Assembly (NCBI GenBank): GCA_016704445.1
Contig: JADJAE010000150.1
Span: forward strand, 127,107 to 191,106
Length of the DNA stretch: 64,000 nucleotides
Reading direction: 5' to 3'
Origin: Deltaproteobacteria bacterium
GTDB taxonomy: Bacteria; Myxococcota_A; Polyangia; Polyangiales; Ga0077539
Each line of letters opens with the position of its first letter. Within the stretch, counting starts at the first letter, position 1. This document shows positions 43,531 to 52,319 of the stretch, piece by piece. The notes under the pieces are model-generated. The model saw only the letters and a program-made list of their open reading frames with translations. It made no database searches and was not told the DNA's origin. A program made the position numbers and the translations under genes.

Positions 43531-44755
43531 GTGAGGCCCGCAGGTCGCTCCGCCACGCTGCTGCTCTGCCTCGCGACGCCGCCGGCTGCGGCGAACCCGC
43601 GCCCGACGACACGGTCGACGCCTCGGTGGTCGACGCCTCGGTGGTCGACGTGCGCGCGGCCGACGTGCCCGCGGTCGACGTGCCCGCGGTCGACGTGCCC
43701 GCGGTCGACGTCCCCGCGGTCGACGTCCCGCCGATGCTCCTCCGACTGCGCCCGTCGGGGTGGCTCATGGCGATGCCGTACCGGGGGCGGTCGCGCTGAG
43801 CGGCGGGAGCGTCACCGTCGCGGTCTCGCCCTCGCAGGAGCGGGTCTATCGCATCGACGCGATGCCCGACGAGCACCTCGGGCTGCGGCTCGATTTCGCC
43901 CCCGCCGGCGCCTCGATCATCCTCGCCGTCGAGCGCTGGGACGGCCGCCGCGCGGTGGCCCTCGGAGAGACCGACGGCGGGAGCGGCGTGCGCTTCCTCG
44001 CGGCCTACGATGCCCGCGGGCCGCGCACCTTCTTCGCCCGCGTGCGGACCACGAGCGCGGTGACCTCGGCGCGGCTCACCCTCACCCGCACGCCCTTCCG
44101 CGACGGCGTCCGGTGCGACTCGGACTGCGCCCGGCTCCTCCAGCTCCCGCTCCCCAACGACCCCGCGCGGGACGGGTACGCCTACGCGACGACGACGGTG
44201 TTCCGGTACCAGTTCGGGCGGCGCGACCTGGTGATGTTCGTGCGGGCCGCGGGGCAGGCCATGGCGGCCCAGGGGCGCACGCCCTTCGTGCCCGAAGACC
44301 TCTCCCAGTGGGACGGACTGACCCCGGGCGCCGACCGCGGGGCGCTGCGCCACGCCTCGCACCAGCGCGGCAAGGACGTCGACCTCTCGCTCTACGGCAG
44401 CGACGGCCTGGCCCCGTGGCGGAGCTACTGCACCACCCGCCCGGTGGACGGCGGGCGCGAGTGCAGGCCCGGCACCCTGCGGGACTACGGCGCGACGGCC
44501 AGCGCGGCGCTGCTGGCGCCCTTCTTCGCGAGCGGGCGGGTGACCATGTGCTTCCTCGACCGGGAGCTCATCGCGCCGACCCGCGCGGCGGTGGCAGGCG
44601 CCGTGGGCGCGGGGCTCGTCCCCTCGACGGTGCAGGGCCTCTACGCCGACGCGACCCACCTCCAGCACTGGCCCAACCACGACAACCACGTGCATGTCCG
44701 GGTGAGCGAGAGCGTCGCCGGGGCGATCGTGTTCGAGCCCTTCGAGGCGCCGTAA
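43531..44755 (+). pseudogene. M74 murein-endopeptidase-like lipoprotein with two frameshifts
   Basis: The C-terminal domain (from about 44040) resembles penicillin-insensitive murein endopeptidases (MepA, M74): RHASHQRGKDVDLSLYGSDG and HLQHWPNHDNHVHVRVSES hold the metal-binding His/Asp set. The N-terminus has GTG 43531 with a hydrophobic signal. The lipobox-like AGCGEPAP is reached only after a one-base shift near 43595. A VDVPA-repeat linker then runs into another shift near 43740-43760 before APVGVAHGDAVPGAVALSGG continues to the end. As written, only the part from about GTG 43760 is open. Either a decayed gene or sequence errors. Confidence 0.72.
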
Positions 44756-44848
44756 GCTCGCTGGGGAGGTTTGGATGCGGGCGGCGGTGTGCGCGGGCGC
44801 GGTGCTCACGGCCTCCTCGACGGCGCTCGCACAGACCGAGGGGAGCGA

Positions 44849-44935
44849 CCGACCACGTCCTCCCAGTGCGGCCTCGCCCGGAGGGGAGCGACCGACCACG
44901 TCAGCCCAGTGCTCCCTCACGGTCGCGGGTCTGGC
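44849..44935. repeat. GC-rich dispersed repeat, two units
   Basis: Two units with GAGGGGAGCGACCGACCACG separated by CCAGTGCGGCCTCGCCCG. They are related to the family at 62446-62600 (GAGGGGAGCACCCGACCACG). It lies directly before a REP-like pair. Confidence 0.6.
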
Positions 44936-45006
44936 TCCGGTCGCTGACAGGCTCGCGCTCGTACCGGGGACTCCTCGCCGACGGCCTCGCGGTCGTACCG
45001 GGGAAG
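44936..45006 (-). repeat. REP-like unit pair away from the transposase
   Basis: Two copies of the 34-bp unit with GCTCGTACCGGGGACTCCTC and then GGTCGTACCGGGG, in the same orientation as the right array beside the RAYT gene 40 kb away. This shows that the unit is dispersed. It ends at the left edge of the 1.1-kb direct repeat. Confidence 0.8.
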
Positions 45007-46125
45007 CCCCCCTCAGCGCCCCCCGGATGAGCTACCGTCCCGCGCCGTGACCCGTCCGCGCGCGCTGGTGGTGGTGGCTGCCGCGGCGGCGGTGCTGACC
45101 GCGATGAACCTCTCGGTCTGGCTCGCGGGCGCCTCGCCCCGTCGCGTGCTGGCGCTCATGCTCGCCGGCACGCTGGGCTCCTCCTACGGCCTCGGGCAGA
45201 CCCTCGCCAAGGCCACGCCCCTGCTCTGGACGGGAGGCGCCGTGGCCCTCGCCCTGCGCGCGCGGCTCTTCAACATCGGCGCCGAGGGCCAATGCCTCTC
45301 GCCGGGGTGCTGGCCTCCGCGGTCGTCGGCGCGGCGCTCCCGCCTCGACCGCCATGGGTGCCTGCGATCCCCTGCCGCCTCGCTGCGGCTGCGGCGGGGG
45401 CGCGGCGCTCGGTGCGGTCGCGGGCTGGCTACGCGGCCGCTTCGGAACCAACGAGGTGCTCAGCACCCTGATGCTCAACGGGCTGATGGCGGTGGTGGTC
45501 ACCTGGCTCTACGGGCGGGCGCTCCGCGACGGGGCGCAGGTGCACACCCGCGACGTAGTGGCCGGGGCACGCGGCTCCCGATGGCGGGCGCCGCGCTGCG
45601 GGCCTTCCCGCGGCAGCGGGCTCAACCGCGCCTCGCGCTTCGCCCGGCTCGGGCTCGTCGCGCTCGCGGCGCTGGGCTGGTACCTGGGGGAGCGCACCCG
45701 CCGGCGGCCTCGCATCCGGGGCGCTGGGCGCCTCATCCGGAAGCCGCCGTCCCGCGCTCGGCATCGATCCCTCGCGCACCACCCCGTGCGGGCGATGGCG
45801 CTCCCGGGAGCGCTCGCGCGGTCTCGCGGCGTCGCACTTCGTGCTCGGGGTGAAGGGCTACGCGGAGCACGGGCTCGGCGCGGGCGTCGGCTTCACCGGC
45901 ATCGCGGTGGCGCTGCTGGGCGGCGGCAGACCCTGGGGCATCGCGCTGGCGGCTTTACTCTTCGGTGTATTGGCGCAAGGTCGCTCGCGGTGAACGCGGT
46001 GGTCCCCCTCCGGACCCGCGCTGGTGGTGGTGCAGGCCGCGACGCTCATCGCGGTGGCGGCGGGGGTCGGCGCGCGGCGGGCGGTGAGGCCGCGATGATG
46101 GCGGGTGGTCTTCCTGGCGCAGGTG
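45007..46125 (+). repeat. 1.1-kb direct repeat, copy A (decayed)
   Basis: Runs from CCCCCCTCAGCGCCCC and GGATGAGCTACCGTCCCGCG to CTTCCTGGCGCAGGTGC. It matches 50380-51470 closely (about 94% by eye over the first 195 coding bases, with more indels later). It contains the decayed permease gene and ends abruptly where the second kinase cassette begins. Confidence 0.85.
45047..46100 (+). pseudogene. ABC transporter permease, decayed copy
   Basis: The frame starts at GTG 45047 like the intact gene at 50422 and is collinear with it. Repeated small insertions and deletions break it, the first near 45299 (CTCTCGCCGGGG instead of CTCGCCGGGG), then near 45330, 45570, 45690 and 45985. Matching peptides appear in turn in all three frames: GRFGTNEVLSTLMLNGLMAV, GYAEHGLGAGVGFTGIAVAL. 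No transporter is encoded here. Confidence 0.87.
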
Positions 46126-46129
46126 CCTG

Positions 46130-46714
46130 GGATCCGGCGACGTGGGGGTCCGGGGCCGGTCCCCCCCGGCGACGGGGGGCCCACGGGCGAGGGTGCCGGC
46201 GGCGCGAGGCGGGGGGGCCCGAGCCAGGGTGACCGTGCGCCGCTCCGCCCTCGGCCCCGCCGGGCACGTGGGAGGCCGCTCTGGCGTCGCCGCGGCCCTG
46301 GAGTGCCGGCCTGGCTCTCGTTTGCAGGCCGCGCCGAGGGTTGCGCCGACGCAACCCATCGAGGCTCCGACGGGGCGCGGAGCGGGCGCTGGACCGTGGG
46401 TGCTCGCGGGGGTCGGCGCGGCGGCCTTCGTGGGAGCCGGTGTGCTGTGGGCCCTGCACGATGGCGCGATGAGCGAGCGCGATGGGGCCTGCGATGGGGG
46501 CGGGTGCGATCCGTCGTCGGTCGATGCGGACTCACGGATGCGAGGGCTCACCACGGCGACCAACGTGGCCATCGGCGTAGGGAGCGCGGCGGTGGCGGGG
46601 GGCGTGGTGTGGTTCCTGGTGTCGAGGAGGGGCGGGCGAGAGGCGGAGCGGGGGCGGGCGACGGTGTGGGCGGTTCCGACGGGGACGGGGCTCGCGGTGG
46701 GCGGGGTGCTGTGA
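46130..46714 (+). pseudogene. TPR/PEGA-like envelope protein, cassette copy 2, N-terminally truncated
   Basis: Only the C-terminal half of the cassette's first gene is present. Recognisable sequence begins near 46224 (RARVTVR) and is scrambled to about 46320. It is clear from GRGAGAGPWVLAGVGAAAFV to the end, with the loop DGACDGGGCDPSSVD matching copy 1 and two hydrophobic helices. The signal peptide and TPR region are absent, lost at the junction with repeat copy A. The TGA overlaps the next GTG, as in copy 1. Confidence 0.75.
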
Positions 46715-47114
46715 GCGCGGCGCGGCGGTGCGGATGGGTGGCCATCGGCGCGGTGCTGCTCGGGGGGTGCTCCGATGAGGAGTGGATCTATCGGCCGCGG
46801 GATGCCGGGCGAGCGCGAATGGATGCGGGCGTGGCGATGTCCGATGGGGCGGTCGGCGATCGGGTAGTGGTGGGGGCGACGCGGGCGGCGTGGACGTGGT
46901 GACGCCGGGCGACGTGCCGACACCCCGAGATGTCGGGATGGAGACCGACGCGGGACCGATGCCGACAGGGCTCACCGTGCGGGCGCAGGGAGTGGCGACC
47001 AGCGGAGCTGCGAGCGCCACGGTCGGAACGCTGCGGGTGAGCGAGACGGGCTTCGAGGTGGGCGAGCGCGGCTGCGTCGGGACGCTGTGCGCCGTAGGGG
47101 GATTGGTTCCATGA
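46711..47114 (+). pseudogene. Cassette lipoprotein, copy 2 (one frameshift)
   Basis: GTG 46711 overlaps the previous stop. The signal peptide has lipobox LLGGC, then SDEEWIYRPRDAGR, matching copy 1 (ANDDWEFRPRDAG). The frame shifts within a G run near 46870 (GTGGTGGGGGCGACG). After it, GGVDVVTPGDVPTPRDVG and PTGLTVRAQGVATSG continue to the intact end GERGCVGTLCAVGGLVP with its two cysteines. The stop overlaps the next ATG (ATGA). One base restores it, so it may be a sequencing error. Confidence 0.78.
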
Positions 47115-47972
47115 AGATGCGACGGGGAGCGGCGCTGGGCGCGCTGGCGTTGTCGGTTGTGGGCATGGTCGCCGCGTATCGACTGGGGCGGGCGCGGGCG
47201 GACGGCGTGCCGATGGTGAACCCGCTGTACTACGGCGGGATGCTGGACGACGGCGGGCGTCCGGTGGAGGGCACCCGCAACGTCACCGTGCGGCTGTGGG
47301 ATGCGGCGACCGCGGGCGCGACGGTGTGCACGACCAACGCGGGCGCGACGGCGTTCTCGGGAGGGCGGTTCCGGGTGGCGCTGGACAGTGGGTGTGTGGG
47401 CGCGGTGCGGGCGAACCCGGAGCTGTGGGCGGAGCTGCAGGTGGAGGGGACGGTGTTCCCGCGCTCGAAGCTGGGCGCGGTGCCGTATGCGCTGGAGGCC
47501 GGGCGGGCCACGGGCGCGGCGGGGGCGCTGGAGGCGCGACTGGCGGCGGTGGAGGGAAGGCCGACGGGTGGGCGGCAGGTGGTCATTGGTGACTGGAGGC
47601 CGACGGCACCGGGGGCACCGAATCAATCGCCGTGCCGTGTCCGGTACCTGCGAACACGACCGAAGTCACTCAGGACCTCTCAGCCAGGGCGCCGTTCTCC
47701 ATCCGGTTCACAGCCATGGCGGCGACAGCATTCTATCGAGTCTCCAGTCGGCTGCCGGATCGACGATCGCCCGGGCACCGGAGCCGCCTGGCGGATATCC
47801 AACGGCATTGCGGTCAGTCCCGTGGTCCGCCGACATTTCGGCACAACAACCAGGCGATGTATCCGCTCGAGCCGGTCGTACGTATGGTTTTCTCTTGGGG
47901 TCAGGCTGGGCGCCGGATTGTCGGTCCATCGCATATCGCCTTGCGGACCCTATTGTCGAGCAATTCAACTAA
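47111..47972 (+). pseudogene. Membrane-anchored surface protein, cassette copy 2 (frameshifted)
   Basis: ATG 47111. The signal-anchor and N-terminal half match copy 1 (YRLGRARADGVPMVNPLYYG, GGRFRVALDSGCVGAVRANP, SKLGAVPYALEAGRA). After GRPTGGRQVVIG near 47590 the frame changes: LEADGTGGTESIAVPCPVPA and APFSIRFTAMAATAFYRVSS follow in a second frame, then ARAGRTYGFLLGSGWAPDCR and ADPIVEQFN in a third, stopping at 47972, 4 bp before the kinase. The C-terminal domain differs from copy 1, so this half looks variable. Confidence 0.72.
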
Positions 47973-47976
47973 CCCC

Positions 47977-49293
47977 ATGCCCCCGCTCGCCGCCGACCCC
48001 TTCGCCCTCCTGGGCACTCGCCTCGATGGCAAGTACGATGTCCACTCGGTCATCGCCGAGGGCGGCTTCGGCGTCGTCTATCGGGCCATCCATCGCACCC
48101 TCCAGAAGCCTGTCGCCATCAAGGTGCTCAAGACGCCTCCGTCCCTCCCGGAGACCCACCGCAAGGCCTTCATCGACAAGTTCGTCTTCGAGGCGCGCAC
48201 CATCGCCCGCCTCGAACACCCCGGCATCGTCCGCGTGCTCGACTTCGGCGGCGGCCTCCTCCCCGCCGGCGGCGCCGCCCCCTGGATCGTCCTCGAATGG
48301 ATCGACGGCGACACCCTCGACGCCGTCCTCGACGCCCGCCGCGACCACACCGGGCGCCCGCCCGCCGAGGCCCTCGCGCTGCTCCGCCCGGTCTTCGAGG
48401 CGCTCGCCGTCGCGCACGACGAGGGCGTCGCTCACCGCGACCTCAAGCCCGCCAACATCATGCTCGCGCGCTCCCGCGACCGCATCGACCCCAAGCTCCT
48501 CGACTTCGGCATCGCCAAGGCCATGGAGCTCGACGAGACCGTCGCCTCGGGGCAGACCGCGACGCAGTCCGAGCTCCGCGCCTTCACCCTCGCCTACGCC
48601 TCCCCCGAGCAGATCGGCGGAACCCGCTCCGGCCCCTGGACCGACGTCCACGCCCTCGCGCTGCTCCTGGTCGAGGTGCTCACCGACCGCGCTCCCTTCC
48701 ACGGCGAGGACAACACCGCGCTCACCGTCGACGTGCTCTCGACGAAGCGCCCCACTCCCGCGAAGTTCGGCCTCGACGTGGGCCCGTGGGAGCCCGTCCT
48801 CGCGCGGGCCCTCGCCCTCCGCCCGACGGAGCGCTTCCAGCACGCCCGCGACCTCCTCCGAGCGCTGGAGGCGACCGTCCCTGCGAGCGCCAGCTGGGAC
48901 GCGCTCACCACCGCGCCGGTCCTCGGATCGCGCCCGCCGATCGAGCGCACCACCACGCTCCAGCCGGTGCAGCAGCCCGCCGTCGCGCGCTCGTCACGCA
49001 CGCCGGTCGTCGCGGTGGCGCTCGTCGCGGCGACGCTCTCCTTCGTCGCGCTGTACCTCGTCGGATCGTCGCCGCCGCCGACGGTCACTGCTCCATCGCA
49101 CAGCCCCGCCGCGGTCGCCCCGGTCGCCGCGCCCGCGGTGGCGCCCGTCGCTCCGCCGACCTTGGCGCCCATCGTCGCGACGCTCGCCGCCGTCGACGCT
49201 GGAACGCCGCCGCGCCGCCCGGTGGCGCGCCCGGTGGTGCGCCCCGTGGTGGTGGCGCGCCCACGAGTGCACGAGCACCTGCCGGTGGAGTAG
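47977..49293 (+). CDS. Membrane Ser/Thr protein kinase, cassette copy 2
   Basis: A 438-residue Hanks-type kinase very similar to the copy at 5015-6400 (DPFALLGTRLDGKYDVHSVI, AEGGFGVVY, VAIKVLKTPPSLP, HRDLKPANIMLAR, LDFGIAKAM). A transmembrane helix near residues 345-362 (VVAVALVAATLSFVALYLV) is followed by a Pro/Ala/Val-rich tail ending HEHLPVE. ATG 47977 directly follows the stop of the surface-protein gene. Unlike the three genes before it, it is fully intact. Confidence 0.9.
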   Translation: MPPLAADPFALLGTRLDGKYDVHSVIAEGGFGVVYRAIHRTLQKPVAIKVLKTPPSLPETHRKAFIDKFVFEARTIARLEHPGIVRVLDFGGGLLPAGGAAPWIVLEWIDGDTLDAVLDARRDHTGRPPAEALALLRPVFEALAVAHDEGVAHRDLKPANIMLARSRDRIDPKLLDFGIAKAMELDETVASGQTATQSELRAFTLAYASPEQIGGTRSGPWTDVHALALLLVEVLTDRAPFHGEDNTALTVDVLSTKRPTPAKFGLDVGPWEPVLARALALRPTERFQHARDLLRALEATVPASASWDALTTAPVLGSRPPIERTTTLQPVQQPAVARSSRTPVVAVALVAATLSFVALYLVGSSPPPTVTAPSHSPAAVAPVAAPAVAPVAPPTLAPIVATLAAVDAGTPPRRPVARPVVRPVVVARPRVHEHLPVE

Positions 49294-49558
49294 CGGGTGT
49301 GAGCACCACCGCCCGACCAGGGTAAGCGACGAGGCCATCGGTGAAGCCGACCGATCCGGTCGACGGCCTCGCCCACCGTTTGAGCGTCGCCGCGTCGCCC
49401 CGCGAGGCAAGAACTCCTCGGCTGATCGCCGATCATGGTTCGCTGGAATGCCAGGTGGCCGAGGCGCGAAGATCAGCAGTGCACGATGTCAGCCTTGGTC
49501 GGAGCTGGCGCTGGACTTATATAGGTTGTCGCCGCGGCGGCGCGGCGAGGAGGTCGTG
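49294..49558. other. Intergenic region, nothing recognised
   Basis: 265 bp between the kinase and the small paired gene. Lower in GC near 49515 (GGACTTATATAGGTTG), where a promoter for the downstream pair is plausible. A GCGAGGAGG purine run precedes ATG 49559. No repeat or RNA gene was seen. Confidence 0.4.
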
Positions 49559-49822
49559 ATGACCATGCTGCAGGTGGAGTCGAAGGTGAAGGAGCAGTAC
49601 GAGCGCTTCAGGCGTGAGCTGCCCGTCATGCAGCGTGGCCCCGACGTGGGGCGGTGGGTGCTCTATCTGGATGGCCCGAAGGGGTACTTCGACAGCGAGG
49701 ACGAAGCCTACGAGGAGGGGGTCATGAAGCTGGGCCCGGAGGCTGGTTTCGTCGTCGCCCGCGTGGAGAGCATCGAGCCCGTCCTGCTGACCGCCGCGCT
49801 CGCCTACTTCCCCGGGGTCTGA
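49559..49822 (+). CDS. Small acidic protein paired with an aspartic protease
   Basis: An 87-residue protein starting MTMLQVESKVKEQYERFRRE, with a compact central block GRWVLYLDGPKGYFDSEDEA YEEGVMKLGP. It resembles the short DUF5678-like proteins often encoded just before retropepsin-like proteases. No signal peptide. The protease starts 4 bp after its stop, so the two are probably translated together. Function unknown. Confidence 0.65.
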   Translation: MTMLQVESKVKEQYERFRRELPVMQRGPDVGRWVLYLDGPKGYFDSEDEAYEEGVMKLGPEAGFVVARVESIEPVLLTAALAYFPGV

Positions 49823-49826
49823 TCGG

Positions 49827-50327
49827 GTGTCAGGGCGGGACGTATTTCACGGAAACGCGGGATCGAGAGACCGCCTCATCGCGGAGGGGCCGATCGTCGC
49901 GGCGCGGCTGCGGCCCGGTCGAGCGCTGGCGGAGCTCGCCCGGATGCGTGGCCTGGACCTGCCATACGTCGACGTGAACCTGTTGATCGACACGGGAGCG
50001 TCGACGTCCTTCGTCGAGCGGCACGTCGTGGAGGCACTGGGCATCGCTTCCATCCGTCGACAGGTCGTGACCCTCGCGGATCACAAGTCCGTCGAGTGTC
50101 TCGTCTACCGGGCGACGATCGACTTCCCGCTGCAGGACGCTGACGACCACAGCCCGAAGATGATGCCCGTGGGGATCACCATCGCAGCCACTCCCAACTC
50201 AACGCACGAGCTCCCTCATCACGGGCTGCTCGGGCGGGACTTCCTCTCGCACTTCACGATGGTCTACGCGGGCAGCTCAGGGCGGTTTGATTTGCATGTG
50301 AGCGGAGCGCTCCCCCGCGACCGCTGA
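49827..50327 (+). CDS. Retropepsin-like (clan AA) aspartic protease
   Basis: A 166-residue single-domain protein. The active-site motif is LLIDTGASTSFVERHVVEAL (52-71, catalytic D55), and the second conserved block is HHGLLGRDFLSHFTMVY (131-147). This is the pattern of bacterial retropepsin-like proteases, which work as dimers. GTG 49827 follows the partner gene by 4 bp. No export signal. It lies inside the segment bracketed by the 1.1-kb direct repeats. Confidence 0.83.
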   Translation: MSGRDVFHGNAGSRDRLIAEGPIVAARLRPGRALAELARMRGLDLPYVDVNLLIDTGASTSFVERHVVEALGIASIRRQVVTLADHKSVECLVYRATIDFPLQDADDHSPKMMPVGITIAATPNSTHELPHHGLLGRDFLSHFTMVYAGSSGRFDLHVSGALPRDR

Positions 50328-50379
50328 CCCGAGCGGCCACTGATACCTCACGGAGGCGCTCTGGGCCGACGCGCTCTGT

Positions 50380-51470
50380 CGCCCCCCTCAGCGCCCCGCG
50401 GATGAGCTACCGTCCCGCGCTGTGAGCCGTCCGCGCGCGCTGGTGGTGGTGGCTGCCGCGGCGGCGGTGCTGACCGCGATGAACCTCTCGGTCTGGCTCG
50501 CGGGCGCCTCGCCCCGCCGGGTGCTGGCCCTCATGCTCGCCGGCACGCTGGGCTCCTCCTACGGCTTCGCGCAGTCCCTCGCCAAGGCCACTCCCCTCCT
50601 CTGGACCGGCGCCTCCGTGGCCCTCGCGCTGCGCGCCCGGCTCTTCAACGTAGGCGCCGAGGGCCAGTGCCTCGCCGGGGTGCTGGCCTCCGCGGTCGTC
50701 GGCGCGGCGCTCCCCGCCTCGACCCCATGGGTGCTTGCGATCCCCTTCTGCCTCGCTGCGGCTGCGGCGGGGGGCGCGGCGCTCGGTGCCGTCGCCGGCT
50801 GGCTACGCGGCCGCTTCGGAACCAACGAGGTGCTCAGCACCCTGATGCTCAACGGGCTGATGGCGGTGGTGGTCACCTGGCTCTACGGCGGAGCGCTCCG
50901 CGACGGGGCGCAGGTGCACACCCGCGACGTGGTGGCCGGGGCGAGGCTGCCGATGGCGGGCGCTGCGCTGCGGGCCTTCCGCGGCAGCGGGCTCAACGCC
51001 TCCTTCGCCCTCGGGCTCGTCGCGCTCGCGGCGCTGGCCTGGTACCTGGAGCGCACCCGCGGCGGCCTCCGCATCCGGGCGCTGGGCTCCTCAGCCGGAA
51101 CCGCCTCCGCCCTCGGCATCGATCCCTCGCGCACCACCGTGCGGGCGATGGCGCTCTCTGGCGCGCTCGCGGGTCTGGCCGCCTCGCATTTCGTGCTCGG
51201 GGTGAAGGGCTACGCGGAGCACGGGCTCGGCGCGGGCGTCGGCTTCACCGGCATCGCCGTCGCGCTGCTGGGCGGCGGCAGGCCCTGGGGCATCGCGCTG
51301 GCGGCTTTACTCTTCGGTGTATTGGCGCAAGGGTCGCTCGCGGTGAACGCGGTGGTCCCCTCGGACGCGCTGGTGGTGGTGCAGGCCGCGACGCTCATCG
51401 CGGTGGCGGCGGTCGGCGCGCGGCGGGCGGTGACGCGATGATGGCGGTGGTCTTCCTGGCGCAGGTGCTG
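50380..51470 (+). repeat. 1.1-kb direct repeat, copy B (intact)
   Basis: The same sequence block as 45007-46125, but with an uninterrupted permease gene that runs on into a second permease. The two copies are in direct orientation and enclose about 4.25 kb holding cassette 2 and the protease pair. Confidence 0.85.
50422..51441 (+). CDS. ABC transporter permease (nucleoside/BMP-type, YufP-like)
   Basis: A 339-residue inner-membrane protein with about nine hydrophobic segments. Family features include ALRARLFNVGAEGQCLAGVL, GRFGTNEVLSTLMLNGLMAV and GYAEHGLGAGVGFTGIAVAL, typical of permeases in BMP-dependent (nucleoside) ABC importers. GTG 50422. Its stop overlaps the ATG of the second permease (ATGA). 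The ATPase and the substrate-binding lipoprotein normally found with it are not in the window. Confidence 0.88.
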   Translation: MSRPRALVVVAAAAAVLTAMNLSVWLAGASPRRVLALMLAGTLGSSYGFAQSLAKATPLLWTGASVALALRARLFNVGAEGQCLAGVLASAVVGAALPASTPWVLAIPFCLAAAAAGGAALGAVAGWLRGRFGTNEVLSTLMLNGLMAVVVTWLYGGALRDGAQVHTRDVVAGARLPMAGAALRAFRGSGLNASFALGLVALAALAWYLERTRGGLRIRALGSSAGTASALGIDPSRTTVRAMALSGALAGLAASHFVLGVKGYAEHGLGAGVGFTGIAVALLGGGRPWGIALAALLFGVLAQGSLAVNAVVPSDALVVVQAATLIAVAAVGARRAVTR

Positions 51471-52319
51471 AGCGCGGCGGCGCCGCTGGTGCTGGCCTCC
51501 CTCGGGGGCGTGCTCTCCGAGCGATCGGGCGTGACCATGCTGGCGCTGGAGGCCTACCTGCTGCTGGGCGCCTTCGCGGCGGTGGTGGCCGGGCTCGCGA
51601 GCGGATCGATCGTGGTCGCGGTGCTTGCCGCGGCCCTCGCTGGCGCGCTGGCGGGCGCGCTCTTCGCGGCCTTCGCGGTGTGGCAGCGGGCGAGCGCGGT
51701 GGTGGTCGGCGTGGCCCTCAACCTCCTCGCCGTGGCGGGCACCCGCGCGGCGCTGAAGGTGCTCTACGGCTCGTCGTCCAACAGCCCGACGCTGCCGACC
51801 AGCGAGGGGATGCGCGGCTCGACCCTCGCGTGGACGGCCCTTCGCGACGCCCTCTCCACGCCCACCGTCTGGATCGCTCCGCTCCTGGTCGCCCTCTCCG
51901 CGCTGCTGCTCTCTCGCACGGTGCTGGGCCTGCGCATCACGGCCTGCGGGGAGCACCCGACGGCTGCGAAGGGTCAGGGGGTTCCGGTGGCGAGGGTGCA
52001 GACGACGGCGCTGGTGCTGGGCGGCGCCATCGCGGCGCTGGGAGGCGCTCAACTGGGATTGCACCAGCACGCCTTCGTGGCCTCGATGAGCGGGGGCAGG
52101 GGGTTCCTGGCGGTGGCGGCGGTGATCCTCGGGCGGTGGCGTCCGGTGCGGGCGGCGGTGTGGGCCGCGGGCATCGGCTCGCTGTCGGCGCTGGAGGCGA
52201 CGCTGGCGAGCAGCGGGTGGGTCCCGACGGTGGTGCTCCAGGCGCTGCCCTTCGCGCTCACGCTGCTGGCGGTGGCGGGCCGATCGGGGAAGGCGAGGGC
52301 TCCGGCGGCGCTGGGTTGA
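51438..52319 (+). CDS. ABC transporter permease (nucleoside/BMP-type, YufQ-like)
   Basis: A 293-residue second permease of the pair: LVLASLGGVLSERSGVTMLA (the family's start block), VVVGVALNLLAVAGTRAALK, ITACGEHPTAAKGQGVPVAR and FVASMSGGRGFLAVAAVILG. About eight membrane segments. ATG 51438 overlaps the previous stop. The last 62 bp overlap the convergent gene on the minus strand. Confidence 0.88.
   Translation: MMAVVFLAQVLSAAAPLVLASLGGVLSERSGVTMLALEAYLLLGAFAAVVAGLASGSIVVAVLAAALAGALAGALFAAFAVWQRASAVVVGVALNLLAVAGTRAALKVLYGSSSNSPTLPTSEGMRGSTLAWTALRDALSTPTVWIAPLLVALSALLLSRTVLGLRITACGEHPTAAKGQGVPVARVQTTALVLGGAIAALGGAQLGLHQHAFVASMSGGRGFLAVAAVILGRWRPVRAAVWAAGIGSLSALEATLASSGWVPTVVLQALPFALTLLAVAGRSGKARAPAALG

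Noticed and set aside
42013..45030. Very long plus-strand open frame over rarA
   Set aside because: It is antisense to rarA, whose Walker motifs and length are clear; long antisense frames are normal at this GC content.
47087..49822. One long frame running from the surface-protein gene to the small acidic protein
   Set aside because: It is the chance joining of the surface-protein start, an out-of-frame shadow of the kinase, and the 87-residue gene.
52258..52319. Overlap of two genes as a sign of a wrong gene call
   Set aside because: Both proteins are well supported; the 62-bp tail-to-tail overlap affects only the variable C-termini.
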